Of a stretch of DNA of 64,000 nucleotides, positions 24,985-33,370 are shown one piece after another. This DNA comes from Pelomonas cellulosilytica (GTDB taxonomy: Bacteria > Pseudomonadota > Gammaproteobacteria > Burkholderiales > Burkholderiaceae_C): assembly GCF_021353265.1 (NCBI RefSeq), contig NZ_JAJTWU010000010.1, forward strand, positions 186,001 through 250,000, read 5' to 3'. How positions within the stretch are numbered: the first letter of the stretch is position 1; the number at the start of each line of letters is the position of its first letter. The position numbers were made by a program, and so were the translations under genes. The notes beneath the pieces are model-generated. The model searched no databases. It worked only from the letters and a program-made list of their open reading frames with translations, and was not told the DNA's origin.

Positions 24985-25884
24985 ATGAGCTTTCCCCTCC
25001 TTCCCGCGCTGGCCCGTGTGCTGGCCAGCATCGACGCACCGCGCAACCTGCGCGCCCTTTACGCCTTGCTGGCGGGCTTCTGCATGGCCGGCCTGCTGCT
25101 GGCCACCGCCCAGTCGTCGGCCGCCCGCGGTGACGACCTGCTCAGTGCCGTGTGGATGGGCTTGGCGCTGGCTGTCGCCTTTTTCGGCGTCAACACGACG
25201 GGCCTGATGCTGATGGACCAGGCGCGCGGCCTGCCGGTGCGCGAGCCGCAGGACGCGCTGGCCGACGCGCTGCGCAGCGGCCATCGCGTGCTGCTGGCGC
25301 TGCTCGCCTGCGTCGCGCTGGCGGCCGCGGGCGTCGCCGTGCTCGCCGGCTTGCTGTGGGCAACGCGCTGGCCGTGGGTGGGCGCGCCGCTGCTGGCGTT
25401 GGTGCTGCCGGCCGGCGTGTTGCTACTGGGCGGCGTGGCCTTCGTGCTGGTCGTGCTCGTCGGTCCGCTGGCGGGCCCCGCCGTCTGGGCCGGCCAGCGC
25501 AGCGCGGGCGTGCTGGCCTTCCTGCGTGGCCGGCTGCGCCACGGCCTGCCGGAGACGGCGCTGCTGATGGCCGCCGTCTACCTGCTCGTCGCGCTGACGA
25601 CGGCGGCCGTCAGCTTCGTCGTCGTCAGCGGCGGCAAGCTGCTGGCGGGCCTGGCCATCCTCGGCGCCGGCATCGAGGTACCGGCGCGGCAGCTGCTGGC
25701 CGGGGTGCAGGGCCTCGGGCCGCGCAGCTTCGGCGCCAGCGGCCTGCCGCTGGAGGGCGGCAGCCTGGGCATGGCCGCGCTGGTGGGCGGCGGTGTCGTC
25801 TTCGCTCTGGCGCTGGTGCTGCCGACGCTGGTGTGGCTGCGCGGCTGCTGTGCGGTCTATCTGGCGTTGACGGAGCGCGACTGA
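24985..25884 (+). CDS. Multi-pass membrane protein of unknown function
   Basis: 299 residues, very rich in Leu, Ala and Val, with about six to seven predicted membrane spans (for example LRALYALLAGFCMAGLLLA, HRVLLALLACVALAAAGVAVLAGLLWA, PLLALVLPAGVLLLGGVAFVLVVLVGPLAGPAVW). It contains a cytoplasmic-type linker MDQARGLPVREPQDALADALRSGHR, resembling integral membrane proteins often annotated only as hypothetical in Burkholderiales. ATG 24985 is chosen because the longer frame adds only ten weakly protein-like residues. It ends 3 bp from the convergent reverse-transcriptase stop. Whether it functions with the RT is unknown. Confidence 0.75.
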   Translation: MSFPLLPALARVLASIDAPRNLRALYALLAGFCMAGLLLATAQSSAARGDDLLSAVWMGLALAVAFFGVNTTGLMLMDQARGLPVREPQDALADALRSGHRVLLALLACVALAAAGVAVLAGLLWATRWPWVGAPLLALVLPAGVLLLGGVAFVLVVLVGPLAGPAVWAGQRSAGVLAFLRGRLRHGLPETALLMAAVYLLVALTTAAVSFVVVSGGKLLAGLAILGAGIEVPARQLLAGVQGLGPRSFGASGLPLEGGSLGMAALVGGGVVFALALVLPTLVWLRGCCAVYLALTERD

Positions 25885-25887
25885 CGC

Positions 25888-27198
25888 TCAGGCGCGCCAG
25901 TCGATGCGGTCGAACAGCGCCTGCAGCTTGCGCGCCTTCGCCGGGTTGAGCTGCGCCGCCCAGGCCACGCGGCCCTGCAGGTGGGCGCGAAAGTCGGCAT
26001 GGCCTTCACGGTTCTGCCCCGCCGGGCCGTCGACGACGCAGCGGTGCAGCGTGGCCTTGAGGCGGTCGAATGCGTCGCGCGGCAGGTTGGGCCGTTCGTT
26101 GACGACGATGCCGCACACCGATTGCCGCTGCGCCACGCCCTGCGCTCGGGTCTTGTTCGGATTGACGGCGAAGCCCTCGTCCTCGGCGATCGCCGTCACC
26201 CAGGCGACGAGCGTCCGCACCGGCAACGACGCCGGCCCCGAGAACACGAGGTCGTCGGCATAGCGGCTGTAGCGGGCACCGAAGGCCTCGGCCAGGCCGG
26301 TGAGCCGGGCATCCAGCGCGAAAGCGCACAGGTTGGCCACGGCCGGCGATGTCGGCGCGCCCTGCGGCAGGTGCGGGTCGCGCAGCCGCTGGCGCTGCAG
26401 GAAGGCCAGCCGCGGCTCGGCGCGCAGCCACGCCTCGGGCGTCGCCGTGGTGCACAGCGCCGTCAGCGCCCGCGCGACGGCGGCGGAGTAGCCCAGCGTA
26501 CGGAACAGCGCATGCACGCGGGCGGCGCGCACGGTGGAGAAGAAGTCGCTCAGGTCCAAACGCAGCACCCGCGCCTGACCGGCGTGCCGCATGGCATGCT
26601 CGACGACCGAGCGGCCCGGCGTGTAGCCGAAGGCCGCGTCGTGCGGCGGCAGGCCACTCAGCAGCTGCGCCAGCAGGCGGCGCTGGATGGCGCGCAGATG
26701 CGGCGCGGGCACCTCCAGCAGCCGCCAGCCTTCGGAGCGCTTGGGCACCAACTGCTGCCGATAGTGCTGGTGGGCCAGCGGTCGCCGGCGCTGCCAGTCG
26801 GCCGGCAGCGTCAGCCGCCACAGGCCCGCCGGCGTCAGCCCCAGCCCGCGCGCCAGCGTGCCGACCGTGGGCCAGTGCGGACGCGCCAGACCGGCCGGCG
26901 CAGGCGGCAGGTCCTCCGGCGAGCGCAGCAGCCAGCGGCGGGCATCCGGCCGGGCGTCACTGACCCAGGCGTCGGCGAAGCCGGCATGCGCCTCGACGCG
27001 TTCGCCCAGCGCCGCCACGTCCAGCCGCTGCCAGACCTCGCCCGGCACGCGCGCCATCGCCCGGGCCAGATCGGCCAGCCACGGCGGGCGGGCATCCAGG
27101 CAGGCGGCCATGCGCGCAGCCAGCGCCTCCTCGCGGGGCGCGCCAGCCAGCATGGCGTGGGCCAGCGCCCGCGCCGTCATCATGCGGGCGTGACCCAC
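25888..27198 (-). CDS. Retron-type reverse transcriptase
   Basis: About 436 residues. The first 150 are a helical extension (GTLARGLGLTPAGLWRL, then YRQQLVPKRSEGWRLLEVP), like the N-terminal part of myxobacterial retron RTs. RT core: HAMRH at 201-205 where retrons have NAxxH, DLSDFF (215-220), LPQGAPTSP (277-285), catalytic YADD (313-316), NPNKTR and QSVCGIVVNERPNLPR with VCG in place of the retron VTG. The C terminus ends FRAHLQGRVAWAAQLNPAKARKLQALF. There is no maturase or endonuclease domain, excluding a group II intron protein. The start is put at GTG 27198, 7 nt after AGGGAG (27206-27211 on the plus strand); ATG 27183 is the alternative. Monocistronic; no adjacent known retron effector. 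Confidence 0.92.
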   Translation of the reverse strand: MGHARMMTARALAHAMLAGAPREEALAARMAACLDARPPWLADLARAMARVPGEVWQRLDVAALGERVEAHAGFADAWVSDARPDARRWLLRSPEDLPPAPAGLARPHWPTVGTLARGLGLTPAGLWRLTLPADWQRRRPLAHQHYRQQLVPKRSEGWRLLEVPAPHLRAIQRRLLAQLLSGLPPHDAAFGYTPGRSVVEHAMRHAGQARVLRLDLSDFFSTVRAARVHALFRTLGYSAAVARALTALCTTATPEAWLRAEPRLAFLQRQRLRDPHLPQGAPTSPAVANLCAFALDARLTGLAEAFGARYSRYADDLVFSGPASLPVRTLVAWVTAIAEDEGFAVNPNKTRAQGVAQRQSVCGIVVNERPNLPRDAFDRLKATLHRCVVDGPAGQNREGHADFRAHLQGRVAWAAQLNPAKARKLQALFDRIDWRA

Positions 27199-27222
27199 CC
27201 GTCGTCTCCCTGTTGAAGAAGG

Positions 27223-27376
27223 TGCGGCCGCAGCCCGAGCGACGGGTGATGCATGGGGTGTCGGGCGCACAGCGCCCCGCGCTCCATGCCCTGCTGGACG
27301 CGAGATCGGCAACCCCCGGGGGTACCCCGGAGTGCAAACCCGTGAAGGCTTGCCAGGACCTCGGGCCGCAGCCGCA
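27223..27376 (-). ncRNA. Candidate retron msr-msd RNA upstream of the reverse transcriptase
   Basis: Read towards the RT, the gap contains arm TGCGGCTGCGGCCCGAG (27376-27360) and, 120 nt later, CTCGGGCTGCGGCCGCA (27239-27223). These pair over 17 bp with two G-U wobbles and no mismatch. Inside are a 6-bp GC hairpin (27316-27330, 3-nt loop) and a two-tier hairpin: GCATGG/CCATGC (27251-27256 with 27284-27289) enclosing GGGCGC/GCGCCC (27263-27277). This equals the retron order a1, msr hairpin, msd hairpin, a2, RT. The branching guanosine cannot be fixed by eye. GC-rich sequence folds easily, so this is a strong hypothesis, not proof. Confidence 0.6.
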
Positions 27377-27398
27377 GCGCGATGGTAGGGCCTGACGC

Positions 27399-27404
27399 CA
27401 CAAT
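27399..27404 (+). promoter_or_regulatory. Candidate -10 element for marC, implying a leaderless message
   Basis: CACAAT ends 8 nt before the marC ATG and no Shine-Dalgarno lies between. Promoter and start would then be nearly coincident. No convincing -35 box. Confidence 0.3.
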
Positions 27405-27412
27405 GCCGCGCC

Positions 27413-28054
27413 ATGGACATCTACAAGCCCTTGGTCGCGCTGCTGGCCATCGTGAACCCGGTCGGCGTCGTTCCCTTCTTCATCCACTTCACCAGCAGCC
27501 TCACGCGCCAGCAGCGGCGCCGGACGATGCTCGTCAGCGCCTGCACGGCGGGCATCGTGATCGCGCTGTCGGCACTGTTCGGGCTGAAGATCATTGAGTT
27601 CTTCGGCATCTCCCTGGCGAGCTTCCAGGTCGGCGGCGGCTGCCTGCTGCTGATCAGCTCGCTGCAGATGCTCAACGCCCAGCCGGCCGAGGCACGCAAG
27701 GAGGATGTCTCCGAGGGTGCGACCAAGGCCGACGCGGGCGCGAGCATCGCCGTCGTGCCGCTGGCCATCCCGCTGCTGACCGGCCCGGCGACGATCTCGA
27801 CGATGGTCATCTACGCCGACAAGACGCGGTTCTGGTGGGAGATTGCCATCCTGTGCGGCTACGGCGTCGTCGTCACGGCGGTCACCTACGTCGTGTTCTC
27901 CGCGAGCAGCAAGATCGCCAAGGTGCTGGGCCAGACAGGTATCAACATCATGACGCGCCTGATGGGCCTGATCCTCGCCGCGCTGGCCGTGGAACTGCTG
28001 GCCGACGGGCTCATCAAGCTCTTCCCCGTGCTGGCCATGCGCACGCTCAGCTGA
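27413..28054 (+). CDS. marC: MarC-family integral membrane protein
   Basis: 213 residues with six hydrophobic helices. Family features: LLAIVNPVGVVPFFIHFT near the N terminus, FGISLASFQVGGGCLLLISSLQML, VVPLAIPLLTGPATISTMVIY, and INIMTRLMGLILAALAVELLADGL. MarC/NAAT proteins resemble amino-acid transporters, but the substrate of the bacterial ones is not settled, and the E. coli protein was shown not to determine multiple antibiotic resistance. It lies directly upstream of creB (3-bp gap), so it may share a transcript with creBCD. No SD is evident. Confidence 0.92.
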   Translation: MDIYKPLVALLAIVNPVGVVPFFIHFTSSLTRQQRRRTMLVSACTAGIVIALSALFGLKIIEFFGISLASFQVGGGCLLLISSLQMLNAQPAEARKEDVSEGATKADAGASIAVVPLAIPLLTGPATISTMVIYADKTRFWWEIAILCGYGVVVTAVTYVVFSASSKIAKVLGQTGINIMTRLMGLILAALAVELLADGLIKLFPVLAMRTLS

Positions 28055-28057
28055 CGC

Positions 28058-28723
28058 ATGGGCAGCATCCTGCTGCTGGAGGACGACCCGGCTATTGCCG
28101 ACACCGTCGCCTTCGCGCTGCGCCGCGAGGGCTTCGCCGTCGAGGCGCTGGGCTGGCTGGCCGAAGCGCGCGAGCGCCTGCGCACCGGGCCGGCGCCGGA
28201 GCTGCTGATCCTGGACATTGGCCTGCCCGACGGCCGCGGGCTGGACCTGTGCCGCGAGCTGCGCGCCGGGCCGCTCGCCCATCTGCCGGTCATCGTCCTG
28301 AGCGCCCGCAGCGACGAGATGGACCGCGTGCTGGGGCTGGAGCTGGGTGCCGACGACTACCTCGCCAAGCCCTTCAGCCCGCGCGAGCTGGTGGCCCGCG
28401 TACGCGCGCTGCTGCGACGCGCCCAGGCCGCGCCACCGCCGGCGCCTGGCTTCAACGTGGACGGCTCGCGGGTGCGGCTGGACGGTGTGCTGCTGAACCT
28501 CACGAAGCTCGAGCTGGGCCTGCTGCTGAAGCTGCTGGCCGCACCGCAGCGCATCCACTCGCGCGAAGCGCTGCTGGACGCCGTCTGGGGCAGCAGCGCC
28601 GACAGCGGTGACCGCACGGTGGACACTCACATCAAGACGCTGCGCGCCAAGCTGCGCGAGGCCGCGCCGGCGCGCGACCCGATCAAGACGCACCGCGGCT
28701 TGGGCTACTCGCTGGAACCCTGA
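28058..28723 (+). CDS. creB: CreB response regulator (OmpR family)
   Basis: 221 residues. Receiver domain with acidic pocket EDD at 8-10, phospho-acceptor D53 in LLILDIGLPDGRGL, and K in YLAKPFSPREL. A winged-helix output domain follows: NLTKLELGLLLKLLAAPQRIHSREALLDAVWG...DRTVDTHIKTLRAKLRE. With creC and creD next to it this is the Cre (carbon-source responsive) two-component system, which in enterobacteria responds to growth on fermentation products in minimal medium and in Aeromonas (Blr) controls beta-lactamases. The TGA shares its A with creC's ATG. Confidence 0.93.
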   Translation: MGSILLLEDDPAIADTVAFALRREGFAVEALGWLAEARERLRTGPAPELLILDIGLPDGRGLDLCRELRAGPLAHLPVIVLSARSDEMDRVLGLELGADDYLAKPFSPRELVARVRALLRRAQAAPPPAPGFNVDGSRVRLDGVLLNLTKLELGLLLKLLAAPQRIHSREALLDAVWGSSADSGDRTVDTHIKTLRAKLREAAPARDPIKTHRGLGYSLEP

Positions 28724-30153
28724 TGCGCCTGGGCCTGCGCGTCTTCTTCGGCTTCTTCCTCATCGCGGGCCTGAGCGCCGTGCTGCTGCTCAAGGTCTTC
28801 CTCGCCGAAGTGAAGCCCAGCGTGCGCGAGGTCATGGAAGACCTGATGGTGGACACCGCCCACCTGCTGGCCGAGGTGGCGGCCGACGAGATGGCCGCCG
28901 GCCCGCCCACACCGGACGGCCGGCTGGCCGGGCAACTGCAGCGCTATGTGAAGCGCGAGGTGGATGTGACGATCTGGGGGCTGCGCAAGCAGAGCCTGGA
29001 CCTTCGCATCTACGTGACCGACGCGGCGGGCCATGTTGTGCTCGACTCCGGCCAGCCCTCGGCCGTGGGGCAGGACTATTCGCAGTGGAACGACGTGGCG
29101 CGCACGCTGCGCGGCGATTACGGCGCCCGCGCCAGCCCCTATCGCGCGGGCGACGACCGCAGCACGGTGCTGGTGGTCGCCGCCCCCGTCGTGAAGGACG
29201 GCCGCGCGCTCGGCGTTGTCAGCGTCAGCAAGCCGGTCGCCAGCGTGCAGCGCTTCATCGACCGCGCCGAGCGGCGTGTGTTCTGGGCCGGCGCGGCGCT
29301 GCTGACGGCCAGCCTCGTCGTCGGCGTGGCGGTGACGCTGTGGCTGGTGGCCACCGTACGGCGGCTGCGGCGCTATGCCACGCAGGTGCAGGCCGGGCAG
29401 AACCTCGCGCCGCCAGACGTACCGGGCGAACTGGGCGAGCTGGCGCATGCCATGGACGACATGCGCCGCCGCCTAGAGGGCCGCGAGCAGCTGGAGCACG
29501 ACGTGCGCGCGCTGACGCATGAGCTGAAGAGCCCGCTGGCCGCGCTGCGCGCCAGCGGCGAGCTGCTGCAGGAGGATCTGCCGCCGGCCGACCGCCAGCG
29601 CTTCGCCGCCCAGGTGCTGGACCAGACCGCCCGGCTGCAGACGCTGGTGGAGCGCGTGCTGGCGCTGTCGCAACTGGAGGCGCAGCTGGGCCCGGGCGAA
29701 CGCCAGCGGCTGACGCTGGCCGACTGGGCCGATGCGCAGCTGCAGCGCCAGGCGCCACGCCTCGCGCAACGGGGCCTGACCGTCGCCTGGACAGAGCGAG
29801 CACCGGCCGCAGTGGACGCCGACGCGGCGCTGCTGGAACTCGCATTCAGCAACCTGCTGGTCAACGCCATCGACTTCGCGCCGCCCGGCTCGACGCTGGA
29901 GCTGGCCGTCAGCAGCACGGCCGGCACGGCGCGGCTGAGTGTGCGAGATCACGGCCCCGGCGTGCCCGCGGCCGGCTTCCCGCAACTGGGCAAGCGCTTC
30001 TTCTCGACGGCGCGGCCCGGCAGCCTCGTCAAGGGCTCGGGCCTGGGCCTGGCCATCGCGCGGCGCGTGGCCGAGCTGCACGCCGGCCGGCTGGCCTTCG
30101 AGGCAGCCGGGCCGGGCCTGCGCGTCACGCTCGTGCTGCCGGCTTCACGCTGA
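28723..30153 (+). CDS. creC: CreC sensor histidine kinase
   Basis: 476 residues. N-terminal membrane helix (VFFGFFLIAGLSAVLLLKVFL), a periplasmic domain of about 160 residues with the CreC-type VKPSVREVMEDLMVDTAHLLAEVAADEM start, a second helix (AALLTASLVVGVAVTLWLV) and a HAMP linker. Then come a HisKA domain with H266 in LTHELKSPLAALRASGE and an HATPase domain with NLLVNAIDFAPPGS, VRDHGPGVP and GSGLGLAIARRVAELHAG. It autophosphorylates and passes phosphate to CreB. Its stop codon TGA sits between the two halves of a CreB-binding site for creD. Confidence 0.94.
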   Translation: MRLGLRVFFGFFLIAGLSAVLLLKVFLAEVKPSVREVMEDLMVDTAHLLAEVAADEMAAGPPTPDGRLAGQLQRYVKREVDVTIWGLRKQSLDLRIYVTDAAGHVVLDSGQPSAVGQDYSQWNDVARTLRGDYGARASPYRAGDDRSTVLVVAAPVVKDGRALGVVSVSKPVASVQRFIDRAERRVFWAGAALLTASLVVGVAVTLWLVATVRRLRRYATQVQAGQNLAPPDVPGELGELAHAMDDMRRRLEGREQLEHDVRALTHELKSPLAALRASGELLQEDLPPADRQRFAAQVLDQTARLQTLVERVLALSQLEAQLGPGERQRLTLADWADAQLQRQAPRLAQRGLTVAWTERAPAAVDADAALLELAFSNLLVNAIDFAPPGSTLELAVSSTAGTARLSVRDHGPGVPAAGFPQLGKRFFSTARPGSLVKGSGLGLAIARRVAELHAGRLAFEAAGPGLRVTLVLPASR

Positions 30154-30159
30154 CTTCAC
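30144..30159 (+). promoter_or_regulatory. CreB-binding site (cre/blr tag) ahead of creD
   Basis: The sequence TTCAC-GCTGAC-TTCAC is an exact match to the published direct-repeat operator TTCAC-N6-TTCAC of E. coli CreB and Aeromonas BlrA. It overlaps the end of creC (TGA at 30151-30153) and lies 42 nt before the creD ATG, the usual position for creD activation. Confidence 0.85.
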
Positions 30160-30201
30160 ACGCCTCGTCATCGCCTCACGCGGCGTCGCGATGCTGGCGG
30201 C

Positions 30202-31587
30202 ATGAAGCTCAACCCCCTCTTCTCCAAGCTGGCCATCCTGGCCGTCGTCACCGTCCTCATCTGCGTTGTGCTGGCACAGATCGGCGGGCTCGTCACCGAA
30301 CGCCGGTGGCGGCAGCGCGAAGCCGCGCAGACCGTCGAGCAATCGCTGGCGGGGCCGCAGGCGCTGGCCGGGCCGTTGCTCGTGCGCGCCTGCAAGGAAT
30401 CCTGGACCGTGCAGAGCGCCGACGGCAGGAAGGAGTCCGTCGAATCGCGCGATTTCTGGCTCATGGTCGCGCCCACGGCGCTGAAGGTGGGCGGCGGCAT
30501 CAGCCCCGAAGTCCGGCACCGCGGGCTCTTCAAGGTCAACACCTACCTCGCGCAACTGAACATCGAGGCCCGCTGGGACAGCGTCGGGGCCCTCGCGCCG
30601 CGGGCCGAGCATCCGAACGGCCGGCTGGCCTGCGAAGACCCGGCCGTCGTCGTGACGCTCAGCGACACGCGGGGCATCCGCGCTGCCGAGATCAGCCGGG
30701 ACGGCCACGCACTGAACGCCCGCCCCGGCAGCCCGCACCCGGCCCTGCGCAGCGGGCTGCATGCGGTGCTGCCCGGCCTGCGCCCGGAGGAGCCGCTGGT
30801 CGTGTCGGCCAAGCTCAGCCTCGTCGGCAGCCAGCGGCTGGGGCTGGTGCCCGCCGCCGAGGACACCGACGTGACCTTGCAGTCGAGCTGGCCGCATCCG
30901 AGCTTCACAGGCCAGTTCCTGCCCGTCGAGCACCAGATCGGCGTCAGCGGCTTCACGGCGCACTGGCAGGTGTCGTCGCTGGCGAGCACGGCCGTCGCCG
31001 ACCTGATGGCCGGCAAGCCGCTACCGGCGCTGACCGGCGACAGTGGCCCGGACTACGTCCGAGTGGCGCCGCCGACACCCGGTGAGAAGCAGGGCAGCCT
31101 CGACGTCCTCGCCGTCGAACTCGTCGACCCCGTGAACCCCTACGTCATGAGCGACCGCGCGATCAAGTACGGCCTGATGTTCATTGCGCTCACCTTCGTC
31201 ACCGTCGGCCTCACCGAGCTGCTGACCGGCCGACGTGTCCACCCGGTGCAATACCTGCTCGTGGGCCTGGCGCTGAGCCTGTTCTTCCTGCTGTTGCTGA
31301 GCCTGTCGGAGCACCTGCCCTTCCTCGTGGCCTACCTCATCGCCGCAGGCGCCGCGGCGGCCGTGCTGACGCAGTACGCCGCCGCCATGCTGGGCGGCTG
31401 GTGGCGGGGCGGTGCCTTCGGGGGCGGCATCGCACTGCTGTACGGCGCGCTCTACGTACTGCTGAGCCGCGAGCAGACGGCGCTGGTCATCGGCGCGGTG
31501 CTGCTGTTCGCCGTGCTGTCCGCCGTGATGACCTTGACGCGCCGGCTCGACTGGTACGGCCTCGGAGCGACGGACCGGAAGGACTGA
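30202..31587 (+). CDS. creD: Inner-membrane protein CreD
   Basis: 461 residues. It begins with one membrane helix (KLAILAVVTVLICVVLAQIGGLV) and the CreD-type VTERRWRQREAAQTVEQSLAGPQALAGPLL. A large periplasmic domain with GLFKVNTYLAQLNIEARW and FTAHWQVSSLASTAVADLM follows. At the C terminus are five or more helices containing DPVNPYVMSDRAIKYGLMFIALTFVTVGLTELL and the strongly conserved PVQYLLVGLALSLFFLLLLSLSEH. CreD is the most strongly CreB-controlled gene in other bacteria and affects envelope integrity and colicin tolerance; its biochemical role is unknown. An exact CreB tag lies upstream. No further CreB tags were found in the window. Confidence 0.94.
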   Translation: MKLNPLFSKLAILAVVTVLICVVLAQIGGLVTERRWRQREAAQTVEQSLAGPQALAGPLLVRACKESWTVQSADGRKESVESRDFWLMVAPTALKVGGGISPEVRHRGLFKVNTYLAQLNIEARWDSVGALAPRAEHPNGRLACEDPAVVVTLSDTRGIRAAEISRDGHALNARPGSPHPALRSGLHAVLPGLRPEEPLVVSAKLSLVGSQRLGLVPAAEDTDVTLQSSWPHPSFTGQFLPVEHQIGVSGFTAHWQVSSLASTAVADLMAGKPLPALTGDSGPDYVRVAPPTPGEKQGSLDVLAVELVDPVNPYVMSDRAIKYGLMFIALTFVTVGLTELLTGRRVHPVQYLLVGLALSLFFLLLLSLSEHLPFLVAYLIAAGAAAAVLTQYAAAMLGGWWRGGAFGGGIALLYGALYVLLSREQTALVIGAVLLFAVLSAVMTLTRRLDWYGLGATDRKD

Positions 31588-31638
31588 ATTACGCTCGCGG
31601 TCTGCCCTGCGCCGCAGGACGTCCCCCCGCATCGCTCC

Positions 31639-33288
31639 ATGCCGCAACAAGGTTTCGACTACATCATCGTGGGCGCCGGCACCGCCGGCTGCCTGCTGGC
31701 CAACCGGCTCAGCGCCGACCCGACGAAGCGCGTGCTGCTCATCGAGGCGGGCGGCAAGGATGACTATCACTGGATCCACATCCCGGTCGGCTACCTGCAC
31801 TGCATCGGGAACCCGCGCACCGACTGGTGCTTCAACACCGAGCCCGAACGCGCGCTGCACGGCCGCACGCTGCGCTACCCGCGCGGCAAGGTGCTGGGCG
31901 GCAGCTCCAGCATCAACGGCATGATCTACATGCGCGGCCAGGCGAGGGACTACGAGCACTGGGCCGACGCCACGGGCGACGACACCTGGCGGTGGGAGCG
32001 CGTGCTGCGCGCCTTCCGCCGCCACGAGAACCACTGGCGGCTGGACGACCCCAAGGCGGCACCCGACGGTTTCGCCGCGCTGCACGGCCACAAGGGCGAG
32101 TGGCGTGTGGAGCAGCAACGGCTGCGCTGGCCCATCCTCGACGCCTTCGCCGCCGCTGCGCAAGAGGCCGGCATCCCGGCCACCAGCGACTTCAACGCCG
32201 GCAACAACGAGGGCGTGGGTTACTTCGAGGTCAACCAGCGCAAGGGCCTGCGCTGGAACGCGGCCAAGGCCTTCCTGCGGCCGACGTGCCTCGGCCGGCC
32301 CAACTTCGAGCTGTGGACCGGCGCGCATGTGCGCAAGCTGCGCCTGCTGCACGACCACGCCGGCCTGCGCTGCAGCGGCGTGGAGGTGATGACGCCGCAA
32401 GGCCTGGAGCAGCCTTGGATCAACGTGGGCGGCGAGGTCATCGTCGCAGCCGGAGCGATCGGCTCGCCACAGCTGTTGCAGCTGTCGGGCCTGGGCCCGG
32501 CACCGCTGCTGCAGCGGCTGGGCCTGACGGTGGAGCGCGACATGCCCGGCGTAGGCGCCAACCTGCAGGACCACCTGCAGCTGCGCACCGTCTTCAAGGT
32601 GCACGGCGCCCGCACGCTCAACACGCGCAGCGCCTCGTGGCTGGGCCGCGCCGGCATCGGCCTGGAATACCTGCTGCGCCGCAGCGGCCCGATGAGCATG
32701 GCGCCTTCGCAACTGGGGGCGTTCACGCGCAGCCGGCCGGAGAAGGTCTGGCCCGACCTGGAATACCACGTGCAGCCGCTGTCGCTGGACGCGTTCGGCG
32801 AGCCGCTGCACCGCTTCGACGCCTTCACCGCCAGCGTCTGCAACCTCAACCCGACGAGCCGCGGCACCGTGCAGATCACGTCGCCCGACGCCGCAGTGGC
32901 GCCGGCCATCCGGCCGCACTACCTGTCCACCGACGCCGACCGGAACGTGGCCGCCGAGAGCCTGAAGCTGACGCGCCGCATCGTCGCCCAGCCGGCGTTG
33001 GCTGCCTACCAACCCGAGGAATACCTGCCTGGCCCGCAGCACCAGACCGACGAGGACCTGGCCATGGCAGCCGGCGACATCGGCACGACGATCTTCCACC
33101 CCGTGGGCACCTGCCGCATGGGCCGCCGCGACGACCCCGGCTCGGTCGTTGACTCCCGCCTGCGAGTGCTGGGCGTGGCCGGCCTGCGCGTGGCCGACGC
33201 GAGCGTGATGCCGACGATCACCAGCGGCAACACGGCGTCGCCGACGTTGATGATTGCAGAGAAGCTGGCGGGGTGGCTGGTGGGATGA
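31639..33288 (+). CDS. GMC-family FAD oxidoreductase (choline/alcohol dehydrogenase-like)
   Basis: 549 residues. FAD-binding start FDYIIVGAGTAGCLLANRLSAD; GMC signature KVLGGSSSINGMIYMRGQARDYEHWA; second signature GAIGSPQLLQLSGLGP; and the active-site pair at the C-terminus, HPVGTCRMG then ITSGNTASPTLMIAEK (His and Asn). It oxidises an alcohol to an aldehyde with a flavin and passes electrons to an unknown acceptor. There is no signal peptide. Similar length and layout to BetA and PEG/alkanol dehydrogenases; the substrate cannot be fixed. Not in an evident operon with creD (51-bp gap) or the following gene. Confidence 0.93.
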   Translation: MPQQGFDYIIVGAGTAGCLLANRLSADPTKRVLLIEAGGKDDYHWIHIPVGYLHCIGNPRTDWCFNTEPERALHGRTLRYPRGKVLGGSSSINGMIYMRGQARDYEHWADATGDDTWRWERVLRAFRRHENHWRLDDPKAAPDGFAALHGHKGEWRVEQQRLRWPILDAFAAAAQEAGIPATSDFNAGNNEGVGYFEVNQRKGLRWNAAKAFLRPTCLGRPNFELWTGAHVRKLRLLHDHAGLRCSGVEVMTPQGLEQPWINVGGEVIVAAGAIGSPQLLQLSGLGPAPLLQRLGLTVERDMPGVGANLQDHLQLRTVFKVHGARTLNTRSASWLGRAGIGLEYLLRRSGPMSMAPSQLGAFTRSRPEKVWPDLEYHVQPLSLDAFGEPLHRFDAFTASVCNLNPTSRGTVQITSPDAAVAPAIRPHYLSTDADRNVAAESLKLTRRIVAQPALAAYQPEEYLPGPQHQTDEDLAMAAGDIGTTIFHPVGTCRMGRRDDPGSVVDSRLRVLGVAGLRVADASVMPTITSGNTASPTLMIAEKLAGWLVG

Positions 33289-33370
33289 GCGTGTCGAGCA
33301 CCACAGTCCCGCCACCCCTAGGCGCATGGCCGACTCCCCACCCGAATTCCGTTCCGTACGCGGTGCCGCA

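Noticed and set aside
25888..27198. Group II intron or diversity-generating retroelement RT
   Set aside because: No maturase/thumb X or endonuclease domain, no intron boundaries, no variable repeat or target gene. The motif pattern follows retron RTs.
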